A DNA stretch of 64,000 nt from Ulvibacter litoralis (GTDB taxonomy: Bacteria; Bacteroidota; Bacteroidia; Flavobacteriales; Flavobacteriaceae): positions 84,540 to 148,539 of the forward strand of contig NZ_FNBA01000006.1 of the NCBI RefSeq assembly GCF_900102055.1. Direction: 5' to 3'. The notes under the pieces were generated by a model. It made no database searches. It was not told the DNA's origin and was given only the letters and a program-made list of their open reading frames with translations. Made by a program: the position numbers and the translations under genes. Positions 26,377-35,062 of this stretch are shown piece after piece (position 1 is the first letter of the stretch; each line of letters opens with the position of its first letter).

Positions 26377-27612
26377 GTGAATTTCGAGTTTTTTATCGCC
26401 CGGCGAATCATAGCCGCCAAAGATTATAAAAGTAGTATTTCGGCTCCAATAATAAAAATTGCAATTACTGCAATTGCATTGGGGCTTATAATGATGCTAA
26501 TATCTATCGCTACGGGTGTTGGACTTCAAAAAAAGATTCGTGAAAAGGTCTCTGCTTTTAATGGAGATATTATTATTACCAATTTCGATACCAATTTCTC
26601 GAACGATTCTAACATTCCAATCTCTAAAAACCAAGATTTCTATCCAGATTTTAATATGGTGGATGGTGTGAATCACATACAAATTACCGCTTCAAAAGGA
26701 GGAGTAATTAGAACCGAAACCGATTTTGAAGGAGTAGTTGTTAAAGGGGCTGGGAAAGATTATGATTGGCAGTATTTTTCGGAGTTCTTGACAGAAGGGA
26801 AACTTCCGAATTTTCAAGAAGGTTTAAACGAAGAAGTACTTGTTTCCGAATACCTCGCGAACCGACTTCATTTAAAAGTAGGCGAAACCATTCGAACGTT
26901 TTTCTGGGATAGTGAAAGCAAAAGCGCTTTCCGAAGCAGAGGTTTTACCATCGTTGGGATATACAATAGCGGATTTCAACAATTTGACGAGCAATTTATC
27001 ATTGCAGACATTCGACACATTCAACGACTCAATCATTGGGAAGAAGACCAAATTGGTGCTTTTGAGTTGTTTGTAGACGATTTTGATAACATCGGAACCA
27101 TTGGAAATGCCGTTTACAACGAAACAGGAAGCACACTAGATACACAAACCATTCGCGATAAATACTACGCGATTTTCGAATGGTTGGACTTATTCGACTT
27201 CAATATCGCCCTAATTATTGGGATTATGATCCTCGTGGCAGGGATCAATATGATTACAGCACTACTCGTATTAATTCTTGAACGCACTCAAATGATTGGA
27301 ATTCTAAAAGCGTTAGGATGCAGTGATTGGAGTGTGCGTAAAGTGTTTTTATACAATGCTATGTACCTTATCGGTGTAGGATTATTTTGGGGAAATGTAA
27401 TCGGCATCGGACTCCTGTTGCTTCAGAAATACGGTAAGTTTTTCCCATTAAACCCAGATACTTATTACGTTTCTGAAGCGCCTGTTTATCTAGATTTCGG
27501 CTACATATTAATTCTCAATGCAGGAACTTTCGCTTTGTGCTTGTTAATGTTACTGATTCCGTCGTATATCATTTCAAAAATATCTCCTGTAAAGGCAATT
27601 CGTTTCGAGTAG
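26377..27612 (+). CDS. ABC transporter permease, LolC/LolE-type
   Basis: 411 residues from a GTG start. Typical layout: one span near residues 27-48, a periplasmic MacB-like domain (about 50-265), then three spans near 275-300, 320-345 and 375-400. The start FFIARRIIAAKDYKSSISAPIIKIA and the loop LERTQMIGILKALGCSDWSVRKVFLYNA are the LolC/E lipoprotein-release signature; the loop contacts the LolD ATPase. Likely extracts lipoproteins from the inner membrane for transport outward. The ATPase is not adjacent. Divergent from namZ. Confidence 0.87.
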   Translation: MNFEFFIARRIIAAKDYKSSISAPIIKIAITAIALGLIMMLISIATGVGLQKKIREKVSAFNGDIIITNFDTNFSNDSNIPISKNQDFYPDFNMVDGVNHIQITASKGGVIRTETDFEGVVVKGAGKDYDWQYFSEFLTEGKLPNFQEGLNEEVLVSEYLANRLHLKVGETIRTFFWDSESKSAFRSRGFTIVGIYNSGFQQFDEQFIIADIRHIQRLNHWEEDQIGAFELFVDDFDNIGTIGNAVYNETGSTLDTQTIRDKYYAIFEWLDLFDFNIALIIGIMILVAGINMITALLVLILERTQMIGILKALGCSDWSVRKVFLYNAMYLIGVGLFWGNVIGIGLLLLQKYGKFFPLNPDTYYVSEAPVYLDFGYILILNAGTFALCLLMLLIPSYIISKISPVKAIRFE

Positions 27613-27728
27613 TTGGGCGTTCCCAGTTACTAGGCGGATCGGGCCTGTCTGCCGACAAAGGTAGGCTTTCAGCTATATTCCACCATACCGCTCCGCGAAG
27701 GTGGGGATGCCGCCGCTATCCCTAACGG
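27612..27728. repeat. REP-like intergenic element (GGGCGTT ... CCCTAACG)
   Basis: GC-rich against an AT-rich background, starting TTGGGCGTTCCC and ending TATCCCTAACGG, with GGATGCCGCCGCTATCCC near the end. From memory, elements with these ends and an internal TCGGGC-TTTC junction recur between genes in many Bacteroidota genomes; this was not checked. It holds an apparent 22-nt insert (27645-27666) at that junction. It immediately precedes the promoter of the cystathionine beta-synthase gene. Confidence 0.6.
27645..27666. repeat. 22-nt hairpin cassette, copy B
   Basis: CTGTCTG-CCGACAAA-GGTAGGC, 18 of 22 bases identical to copy A at 19947. Differences keep the 8-bp stem through G-T pairs. It separates ATCGGGC from TTTCAGCTATATTCC inside the surrounding element. 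Confidence 0.58.
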
Positions 27729-27737
27729 AAAAAATGG

Positions 27738-27768
27738 TTGTAGCATCCACAGCGAAACCATACCTTTG
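27738..27768 (+). promoter_or_regulatory. Promoter for the cystathionine beta-synthase gene
   Basis: TTG (27738-27740), a 20-base spacer, then TACCTTTG (27761-27768). Only the spacer is one base longer than ideal. The ATG is 18 bases downstream. Confidence 0.62.
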
Positions 27769-27786
27769 CACCGTTAAAAAAACACC

Positions 27787-29145
27787 ATGGAATACGCAGA
27801 AAATATATTAGGAACCATCGGAAATACACCGTTGGTAAAAATCAATAAACTAGCCGAGGAAATTCCAGCGCTAGTATTGGCGAAATACGAAACCTTTAAT
27901 CCAGGGAACTCGGTAAAAGACCGTATGGCGTTAAAAATGGTAGAAGATGCTGAAGCAGATGGACGCCTAAAACCAGGAGGGACTATTATTGAAGGTACTT
28001 CAGGGAACACGGGAATGGGACTTGCACTTGTAGCGATTATTAAAGGCTATAAAATGATTTGTGTAATAAGCGATAAACAAAGCAAAGAGAAAATGGACAT
28101 TCTTCGTGCTGTAGGTAGTAAAGTGGTGGTATGTCCAACCAATGTAGATCCTAGCGATCCTAGATCGTACTATTCCACATCAAAACGTCTTGCTGAAGAA
28201 ACACCAAATAGTTGGTATGTAAACCAGTACGACAATCCAAGTAACGCAAGAGCACATTACGAAAGTACTGGACCCGAAATTTGGAAACAAACCGAAGGTA
28301 AAATCACACACTTTGTAGTAGGTGTTGGTACTGGAGGAACGATAAGCGGTGTTGGGAAATACTTAAAAGAACAAAATCCGAACATTAAAGTTTGGGGAAT
28401 CGATACCTATGGAAGTGTCTTTAAAAAATACCACGAAACAGGTGTTTTTGATGAAAATGAAATTTATCCATACATCACCGAAGGAATTGGAGAAGACATT
28501 CTTCCTAAAAATGTAGATTTTTCAGTGATTGACGGATTTACGAAAGTAACTGATAAAGACGCGGCGATTTACACTCAAAAACTTTCTAAAGTAGAAGGAA
28601 TGTTTTTAGGGAATTCAGCAGGAGCTGCTATGAAAGGGATGTTGCAACTAAAAGACCAATTCACGAAAGATGATGTGGTTGTAGTGTTATTTCACGATCA
28701 TGGAAGTCGTTATGTAGGTAAAATGTACAATGATGAGTGGATGCGCGATCGCGGATTTATTGAAGACGAAGCAACAATTGCGGCCGATTTAATTAAAGAA
28801 CATGCCAATAAACCACTGATTACTGTTCGTACTGAAGAGTTGGTAGGTCACGCCATTGAACGTATGAAGGAATACAAGATTTCTCAAATTCCTGTAGAAG
28901 ATATTACTGGATTTGTTGGAGCCTTGGATGAAACTGATTTGCTTCGGGAGTATATGGCGAATAAAAATATTTCAGATCTGCCTATTAAAGATGTGATGAG
29001 TAAGCCATTTCCAATTGTTCAGAAAACAACGTCTGTTGAAGATGTTTCAAAATTGATGAATAAGGAAAACAATGCTGTACTTGTAGATCTTGGCGACGGG
29101 AAATATCACATTATAACAAAGCACGATATTATAAGTGCTCTTTAA
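27787..29145 (+). CDS. Cystathionine beta-synthase (PLP domain plus CBS pair)
   Basis: 452 residues. The fold-type II PLP domain (1-330) has NPGNSVKDRMA with the Schiff-base Lys44, EGTSGNTGMGLA (substrate carboxylate loop) and GVGTGGTISGVG (phosphate loop). The C-terminal part (about 340-452) is a pair of CBS domains (LITVRTEELVGHAIERMKEY ... PFPIVQKTTSVEDVSKLM), which bind adenosyl ligands and regulate activity. This architecture points to beta-synthase of the transsulfuration route rather than plain cysteine synthase, though the latter cannot be excluded. Confidence 0.88.
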   Translation: MEYAENILGTIGNTPLVKINKLAEEIPALVLAKYETFNPGNSVKDRMALKMVEDAEADGRLKPGGTIIEGTSGNTGMGLALVAIIKGYKMICVISDKQSKEKMDILRAVGSKVVVCPTNVDPSDPRSYYSTSKRLAEETPNSWYVNQYDNPSNARAHYESTGPEIWKQTEGKITHFVVGVGTGGTISGVGKYLKEQNPNIKVWGIDTYGSVFKKYHETGVFDENEIYPYITEGIGEDILPKNVDFSVIDGFTKVTDKDAAIYTQKLSKVEGMFLGNSAGAAMKGMLQLKDQFTKDDVVVVLFHDHGSRYVGKMYNDEWMRDRGFIEDEATIAADLIKEHANKPLITVRTEELVGHAIERMKEYKISQIPVEDITGFVGALDETDLLREYMANKNISDLPIKDVMSKPFPIVQKTTSVEDVSKLMNKENNAVLVDLGDGKYHIITKHDIISAL

Positions 29146-29161
29146 GACTTAAATAAAGACT

Positions 29162-29193
29162 AAAAAAATCCTGCAAATCGCAGGATTTTTTTA
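29162..29193 (+). terminator. Intrinsic terminator after the cystathionine beta-synthase gene
   Basis: Stem ATCCTGC / GCAGGAT with a 5-base loop, flanked by A7 on the left and a T run on the right. Only about 10 bases separate it from the next start codon. Confidence 0.9.
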
Positions 29194-29204
29194 TTTTTAG
29201 AAAA

Positions 29205-29573
29205 ATGAAAGATAAAAAATTTCAATTATTTCGCTTTTTACGCACCAAGCCAGTTCCTATCAATACAAGAGAAATTTTGGCATTGGAACGCACGAAACTT
29301 GCCAACGAACGTACATTGTTGGCATATATTAGGGCTTCTCTATATTTATTACTTGGAGGGTTGGCGTTACTACAATTAGAGGATTTCGAAAGCATTCATT
29401 GGTTGGGATATGCTGCGTTGGTTATTTGTGTCTGTTTTTTAGCAATAGGAATCGGTCGATTTATCTTGCTAAAAAGACGCTTGTATAAATGGAGCCGCGT
29501 TCTATCTGCAGAGATTACTTCTGAAGAAATTAAAAAGTCAGTAGACCAAAGTGACGTTGTTGAAAAACAATAA
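29205..29573 (+). CDS. DUF202 membrane protein
   Basis: 122 residues. ILALERTKLANERTLLAYIRASL (two blocks, about 23-45) is the DUF202 (YidH-like) signature. Two hydrophobic spans follow (about 45-60 and 68-87), with a basic loop RFILLKRRLYKWSRVL after them. An inner-membrane protein of unknown function. It starts directly after the upstream terminator, so it must have its own promoter in a very short space or rely on read-through. Confidence 0.85.
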   Translation: MKDKKFQLFRFLRTKPVPINTREILALERTKLANERTLLAYIRASLYLLLGGLALLQLEDFESIHWLGYAALVICVCFLAIGIGRFILLKRRLYKWSRVLSAEITSEEIKKSVDQSDVVEKQ

Positions 29574-29672
29574 AATAAAGACGTCCCTTTCGTTTTCTGT
29601 TGAAAAAGGAGTCATTCTCATTTTTTTAGTATCTTAGTATAACTTCACGACTCCCTCATTATAGAGTATGAT

Positions 29673-30980
29673 ATGAATGAGGATTTTCTTCACTACGTCT
29701 GGAAGTTTCAAAAGTTTACAAATACGCAATTAAGAACCATTTCTGGAGAGCCAATTTCTGTGGTTGCGGTTGGGCAACACAATTTAAATTCGGGTCCCGA
29801 TTTTTTTAATGCGAAACTTACCATTGGGGAGCAATTATGGGCTGGAAATGTAGAAATACATATAAAAGCTTCAGATTGGTACGCGCATCAACATCAAAAA
29901 GATGCGGCTTACGACAGTGTCATATTACATGTAGTTTGGGAGTATGATTCCGAAATATTCAGAAAGGATGAAACTACAATTTCAACCTTAGAGGTGAAAA
30001 GTTGTATTGCTTCGGAAGTGTTTGAAGCCTATCAGAAGCTCTTTAAAGTAAAACACAAATGGATTAATTGTGAAGACGACTTTGCTCAAATCGATTCTTT
30101 TTTACTGAAACATTGGTTAGAACGGTTGTATGTAGAACGTTTAGAGCAAAAAGCAGTTAAAATTGAACAACTACTGAAGGCGCATCACAATCATTGGGAA
30201 GCTGTGTTGTTTGAGCTGTTGTGTAAAAACTTCGGATTAAAAGTAAACGGAGCTTCATTTTTGAGCATTGCGCAATCGGTCGATTTTTCGGTCATTCAGA
30301 AATGCAGTCACCATCAAATAGATTTAGAAAGCTTGTTGTTGGGGCAAGCAGGTTTGTTAGAAGGAGGTTTGGAAGATGTTTATTACAAGGCCCTTCAGCA
30401 GAACTACGAATATATAAAGCACAAGTTTCAGGTATCCAATCACACTGTAATTCAGCCAAAATACTTCCGACTACGACCGCCAAACTTTCCGACGATACGA
30501 TTGTCACAATTGGCTACCTTATATATAACCCATAAAAAATTATTTTCGACCGTGGTCGGAATCGCTTCCGAAGCAGTTTCCGAAGAAATTATTAAAAAAC
30601 TCTATGCATTGCTAACTGTTGCTGCGAGTTCTTATTGGGATACACATTATAATTTTGGCGTCGTTTCAGCAAAAAGAAGTAAAAAAATGACCAAGAAGTT
30701 TGTGGATTTACTACTTATAAATACCCTAGTTCCTGTGTTGTTCTGCTATGGAAAAAGGCAGGGAAATAGTATGATTGATTTGTTGTTGCAAGTAATGATG
30801 CGGACTGTACCTGAAGAAAATTCGGTCGTTATAAAATTTAACCAATTACAAACAGTTGCGCATCATGCTTTTGAATCGCAAGCAGTATTGCAACTTAAGG
30901 AAAACTATTGTGCTAAAAATAGATGTACAGAATGCGCTATAGGAAATGCTATTTTAAAAGGAAAGGTCACTTTAAAATGA
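29673..30980 (+). CDS. DUF2851 family protein
   Basis: 435 residues, a common Bacteroidota protein of unknown function. Recognisable blocks: DFLHYVWKFQKF at the start, HNLNSGPDFFNAKLTIG (about 37-53), GNVEIHIKASDWYAHQHQ and DSVILHVVWEYD. The C-terminus has a small Cys cluster (NYCAKNRCTECAIGNAIL, about 413-430) that could bind a metal. The GPDF ... VEIH ... DW pattern recalls nuclease-type folds, but that is only an impression. Confidence 0.85.
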   Translation: MNEDFLHYVWKFQKFTNTQLRTISGEPISVVAVGQHNLNSGPDFFNAKLTIGEQLWAGNVEIHIKASDWYAHQHQKDAAYDSVILHVVWEYDSEIFRKDETTISTLEVKSCIASEVFEAYQKLFKVKHKWINCEDDFAQIDSFLLKHWLERLYVERLEQKAVKIEQLLKAHHNHWEAVLFELLCKNFGLKVNGASFLSIAQSVDFSVIQKCSHHQIDLESLLLGQAGLLEGGLEDVYYKALQQNYEYIKHKFQVSNHTVIQPKYFRLRPPNFPTIRLSQLATLYITHKKLFSTVVGIASEAVSEEIIKKLYALLTVAASSYWDTHYNFGVVSAKRSKKMTKKFVDLLLINTLVPVLFCYGKRQGNSMIDLLLQVMMRTVPEENSVVIKFNQLQTVAHHAFESQAVLQLKENYCAKNRCTECAIGNAILKGKVTLK

Positions 30981-31018
30981 GTGGTGCTTATTTGTATAAA
31001 AAACCGTAATTTGCTTAC

Positions 31019-31249
31019 GTGTTACAAGCAGTTTATAAAATACGATACTATCTAGAAAAACGCGGTTTTTATGTAAGCTCTCGCTTGGCAGACCGTTTGG
31101 GGATGCGTGCAAAAAGTGTCCGCTTGTTTTTTATATATGTGTCTTTCGCAACCATGGGGGTTGGTTTTGCAATTTATTTAACCATCGCCTTTCTATTAAA
31201 ATTAAAGGATTTAGTCTTTACTAAGAGAACTTCAGTATTCGATTTATGA
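31019..31249 (+). CDS. PspC-domain membrane protein
   Basis: 76 residues from a GTG start. The C-terminal half (SRLADRLGMRAKSVRLFFIYVSFATMG) is a PspC domain with one hydrophobic span (about 38-60), usually linked to envelope stress sensing. It overlaps the K+ channel gene by 4 bases (ATGA), so the two are cotranslated. The other start codons in the frame would cut into the domain. Confidence 0.8.
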   Translation: MLQAVYKIRYYLEKRGFYVSSRLADRLGMRAKSVRLFFIYVSFATMGVGFAIYLTIAFLLKLKDLVFTKRTSVFDL

Positions 31250-32256
31250 GTAAAGTTTTTCAGTCTAAAATAATTATAGCCCTAGCCATTCTTGTCCTAA
31301 TTTTTCTATTGGGCATATTAGGGTTTCGGTTTTTGTTTGAATATGAATGGGTAGATGCTATTTATATGACTGTGATAACCATAACCACAGTCGGATTTGG
31401 AGAGCTACATCCACTTACAGACATTGAAAAACTATTCATTTCATTTTTCATACTTTCAAGTATCTTTATTGTAGGGTATGCGATATCTGTAATCACAGAA
31501 TATATTTTAAGTAAAAACAACATTGGTAATTTAAAGCAAAAACGGGTGGAGAAAAAAATTGAATCATTGCAAAATCATGTAGTTGTTTGTGGGTACGGTA
31601 GAAACGGAAAGCAGGCCGTTCAGAAGCTAATCGATTATAGAAAGCCTTTCATTATTGTTGAAAAAGACGAAGAAGTGGTAGAGCGGTTTGAAGACGAAGA
31701 CACCCTTTTTGTTTTTGGAGATGCTAGTGAAGATGAAGTGTTGCTTCACGCCGGAATTGATCGTGCTTCTACATTAATATGTGCGTTGCCTAGTGATGCA
31801 GATAATCTATTCATCGTATTATCGGCACGACAGATTAATAAAAACCTTAAAATTATAAGTCGAGCCACCGAAGAAACAAGTTATAAAAAATTAAAATTAG
31901 CAGGAGCCGATAATGTGATTATGCCCGATAAAATTGGAGGAGATCATATGGCTTCGTTGGTGGTAGTTCCGGATTTGGTTGAATTTTTAGACAATCTTTC
32001 TGTTTCAGGCGATCACGACAGCATGAATGTAGAGCAAGTTTCTTTTGAAAATATTTGCTCGGATGGAAAAGAACTAGCAATTGTAGATTTAGACCTTCGC
32101 AAAAAAACAGGATGCTCTATTATTGGGTATAAGTCTCCTAATGGTGAGTATATTGTAAATCCAGAACCATCGTTGGTAATTAAGAAGGATTCGAAATTAA
32201 TTTTGTTAGGAAGACCAAATCAGATAGAAAGCTTAAAGCAACTCTATAATGTTTAA
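31246..32256 (+). CDS. Two-span potassium channel with RCK (TrkA) domains
   Basis: 336 residues. Span 1 (about 8-30), pore helix and selectivity filter TTVGFGE (47-53), span 2 (about 63-87). A cytoplasmic RCK domain begins HVVVCGYGRNGKQAV (111-125), whose GxGxxG is the nucleotide loop, with acidic strand ends at IIVEKDEE and VFGDAS. A TrkA-C-like domain fills about 255-336. Same architecture as MthK-type ligand-gated K+ channels. Cotranslated with the PspC protein, which may couple ion flow to membrane stress. Confidence 0.9.
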   Translation: MSKVFQSKIIIALAILVLIFLLGILGFRFLFEYEWVDAIYMTVITITTVGFGELHPLTDIEKLFISFFILSSIFIVGYAISVITEYILSKNNIGNLKQKRVEKKIESLQNHVVVCGYGRNGKQAVQKLIDYRKPFIIVEKDEEVVERFEDEDTLFVFGDASEDEVLLHAGIDRASTLICALPSDADNLFIVLSARQINKNLKIISRATEETSYKKLKLAGADNVIMPDKIGGDHMASLVVVPDLVEFLDNLSVSGDHDSMNVEQVSFENICSDGKELAIVDLDLRKKTGCSIIGYKSPNGEYIVNPEPSLVIKKDSKLILLGRPNQIESLKQLYNV

Positions 32257-32354
32257 GGAATCGTTAACAATTTAACACACCAAAACTTGAAATCACTGTT
32301 TTTTTTTAGCATCTTGCCTAACTCATTAATAAAGTCTAATCTTAACCATAAATT

Positions 32355-34043
32355 ATGAAGAAATTTCTTCTTTCACTATTAACATTACTAACTCCTATGT
32401 TCATTTTTGCCCAAGACTCGGAAGCGGTTGGTATAGATGAACAAATAAATCAAGCATTTGCACCGGTTGCAAACTTTTTTTCAAACCTTATCTTTTTTGA
32501 AGTGTTTGGAACTCCATTTGTTTTAATCTTATTAGTGGTAAGTGCTTTGTTCTTTACTATTTATTTTGGATTTCCAAACATCAGATACTTTTGGAGAGCT
32601 ATTCAAACTGTTCGAGGAAAATATGAAGACATTGAAAAGTACGGTGCAAAAGAATTGTACGGTGAAGGAGGAATTGCACAAGGTGTAGACATTAATAAAG
32701 TTGACGATATAGATCATCATATTGGTACGTTAGACGATAATTTAGCGGTCGATGGTGATATAAAAGATACCATTAGAGATGAAAGTTCAGACGGAGAGGT
32801 CAGTCACTTCCAAGCATTAGCAACAGCAGTTTCTGGAACCGTAGGGAATGGAAATATTGCAGGGGTTGCTTTGGCAATTGCATTAGGTGGTCCAGGAGCA
32901 ACATTCTGGATGATTATTTGTGGATTGTTAGGAATGTCAACCAAATTTGTTGAATGTACCTTAGGAGTTCAGTACCGTGATGTAGGTGAAGATGGTACCG
33001 TTTACGGAGGTCCGATGTATTACCTTAGCAAAGGTCTTAAAGAAAAAGGATTTGCAACTTTAGGAAAAATTACAGCAGTTTTATTTGCTATTTTCTGTAT
33101 TGGAGGATCTTTTGGAGGTGGTAACGCAGCACAATCAAACCAAGCAACTATTGTATTAAAAGAAATGTTTAACCTACAAAGTGCCGCAGCAGGATTCTGG
33201 ATTGGAGTTGGAATTGCAATACTTGTCGGAATCATTATTATTGGTGGTATTAAGCGTATTGCTTCGGTTACTGAAAAAGTTGTGCCGTTTATGGCAGTAA
33301 TGTATTTAGTAGCATGTTTGTATATCATACTTAGTAACTTCACCTTAATTGATGATGCTCTTAATTTGATTATAACAGAAGCATTTAATCCTACAGCGAT
33401 TGGAGTAGGTAGTATTATAGGAGTGTTGCTTGTTGGATTTAAACGTGCAGCCTTTTCAAACGAAGCTGGAGCAGGTTCTGCTTCTATTGCCCATTCTGCA
33501 GTACGAACAAAATATTCTGCAAGTGAAGGTTTAGTAGCCTTATTAGAGCCTTTTATCGATACCGTTGTTATTTGTACAATGACAGCTTTGGTTATTATTA
33601 TTTTCAACTTTGGAGGTTACTTCGAATACGGTGGTGATGGAAGTGGTGCAATTTTAATTGACGGAGTTTCTTTTGAAGGTGCCGGAATTACATCAGTAGC
33701 ATTTGCTCAATTTATACCGTACTCTAATATTTTCTTAACCATCGCAGTATTTTTATTCGCTGTATCTACAATGATTTCATGGTCATACTATGGATTACAA
33801 TCGTGGAAATTTCTCTTCGGAAGAGGAAAAGCTGCCGATTTAGTGTATAAAATATTATTCTTAATGTTTGTAGTTATTGGAGCTGCAGCTAATATGAAAT
33901 CAATTTGGGACTTCTCAGATGCAATGATCTTTGCAATGATTTTCCCTAACATGGTTGGATTGTTCTTCTTATTTCCAATTGTGAAAAAGCAATTGAACAG
34001 ATATTTAGATGCAATCAAGTTGAAAAAAGAAGCTGTAGAGTAG
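32355..34043 (+). CDS. Alanine/glycine:cation symporter (AGCS family)
   Basis: 562 residues. Signature FQALATAVSGTVGNGNIAGV (about 150-169) followed by ALGGPGATFWMIICGLLGM and GPMYYL. Later FKRAAFSNEAGAGSASIAHS and about ten spans match Na+/H+-coupled alanine/glycine uptake. The N-terminus begins with a signal-like segment (FLLSLLTLLTPMFIFAQ). Between the first span after it and the signature lies an acidic insert (about 95-148) longer than in textbook AGCS proteins. The gene stands alone. Confidence 0.88.
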   Translation: MKKFLLSLLTLLTPMFIFAQDSEAVGIDEQINQAFAPVANFFSNLIFFEVFGTPFVLILLVVSALFFTIYFGFPNIRYFWRAIQTVRGKYEDIEKYGAKELYGEGGIAQGVDINKVDDIDHHIGTLDDNLAVDGDIKDTIRDESSDGEVSHFQALATAVSGTVGNGNIAGVALAIALGGPGATFWMIICGLLGMSTKFVECTLGVQYRDVGEDGTVYGGPMYYLSKGLKEKGFATLGKITAVLFAIFCIGGSFGGGNAAQSNQATIVLKEMFNLQSAAAGFWIGVGIAILVGIIIIGGIKRIASVTEKVVPFMAVMYLVACLYIILSNFTLIDDALNLIITEAFNPTAIGVGSIIGVLLVGFKRAAFSNEAGAGSASIAHSAVRTKYSASEGLVALLEPFIDTVVICTMTALVIIIFNFGGYFEYGGDGSGAILIDGVSFEGAGITSVAFAQFIPYSNIFLTIAVFLFAVSTMISWSYYGLQSWKFLFGRGKAADLVYKILFLMFVVIGAAANMKSIWDFSDAMIFAMIFPNMVGLFFLFPIVKKQLNRYLDAIKLKKEAVE

Positions 34044-34105
34044 CTTTCTAAGCGTACCGCAAATTACTTAGCATATCAACTCCCCTTTTTTTTAAGTAAG
34101 GAGTT

Positions 34106-34996
34106 ATGAAAATTATAAAATCCCACTTTCGTTTCAATAGAAATCAACGAAGTGGGATTTTACTTTTAATACTACTCATCCATTCGTTGTTGGGGGTTTA
34201 TTTTTTTATTGATTTTCCAGAAGATGCGGTTTTAGATACCTCTTCTTCGGAAATGGTATTGCTTCAGCAGAAAATGGATTCGCTTCGTACTGCTGAAATT
34301 GAAGCGCGTAAGCCGAAGTTGTATCCCTTTAATCCAAATTTTATTACTGATGCCAAAGCTTATCAATTAGGAATGTCTCCTGAAGCGTACAATCGTCTGA
34401 AGGCATTTAGAGATAAGAAGCAATGGGTGAATTCGATTGCTGACTTCAAACGAGTTACTCAAGTGTCTGATTCTTTACTCGATAGTATAAGTCCGTTTTT
34501 TAAATTTCCCGAATGGGTAACCAACTCTAAGGTTTCAACAAGTAAATTTCAACGCTCAAAAGCTTCAAAAGGATTTACAGCCCTTCCGTTTGATCAAAAG
34601 CAGGATTTAAATCTGGCAACCGCTATTCAGCTACAACAAGTAAGTGGAGTAGGAGCGGCATTGGGGAAACGAATTGTTGCTTACCGCAATAAATTGGGAG
34701 GCTTCTCTTCCGATGTACAGCTGTATAGTGTCTGGGGACTGCATGAAGAAGTCGTGACACGGACCTTAAATTTATTTACCGTAAAAACACCCAAAGAGAT
34801 AAAAAAGATAAATGTAAATACTGCTTCAGCTTCAGATATAGCAACCATTCCGGGCATTTCTTTCGAACTGGCAAAAGAAATATGGGAGTTTAGAGTCCTT
34901 CGAGAACGAGTCGATACCATTTCAGAATTAGAAAAAATTGAAAGCCTCACTCAAGGTAAATTACGGTTAATTGAGTTATATTTGTCCATAGACTAA
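34106..34996 (+). CDS. Helix-hairpin-helix (ComEA-like) protein with membrane anchor
   Basis: 296 residues. A single N-terminal span (about 18-36, GILLLILLIHSLLGVYFFIDF) anchors the protein. The rest contains several HhH motifs: LNLATAIQLQQVSGVGAALGKRIVAYRNKLGGF (split, about 170-202) and INVNTASASDIATIPGISFELAKEIWEFR (about 235-263). The last two are the ComEA type that binds DNA in uptake. The start context is conserved in relatives from memory (KSHFRFN ... RSGI). Codons 5-19 form a strong hairpin in the DNA. A role in competence is possible but not shown. Confidence 0.8.
   Translation: MKIIKSHFRFNRNQRSGILLLILLIHSLLGVYFFIDFPEDAVLDTSSSEMVLLQQKMDSLRTAEIEARKPKLYPFNPNFITDAKAYQLGMSPEAYNRLKAFRDKKQWVNSIADFKRVTQVSDSLLDSISPFFKFPEWVTNSKVSTSKFQRSKASKGFTALPFDQKQDLNLATAIQLQQVSGVGAALGKRIVAYRNKLGGFSSDVQLYSVWGLHEEVVTRTLNLFTVKTPKEIKKINVNTASASDIATIPGISFELAKEIWEFRVLRERVDTISELEKIESLTQGKLRLIELYLSID
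34117..34161 (+). other. Terminator-like hairpin inside the 5' end of a coding region
   Basis: AAAATCCCACTT (34117-34128) pairs perfectly with AAGTGGGATTTT (34150-34161), with a further 4-bp inner stem after a one-base bulge. It covers codons 5-19 of the HhH gene and is followed by ACTTTTAAT. Confidence 0.65.
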
Positions 34997-35062
34997 CAAA
35001 AGGCCGTTTTGAGTAGTATATTCTTAAAAAAACGTCCAAATTTTATTAAATATAAAATACGA

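Noticed and set aside
33020..33607. 195-residue minus-strand reading frame
   Set aside because: Lies entirely opposite the symporter gene; its composition mirrors the complement of membrane-span codons, with no recognisable motif.
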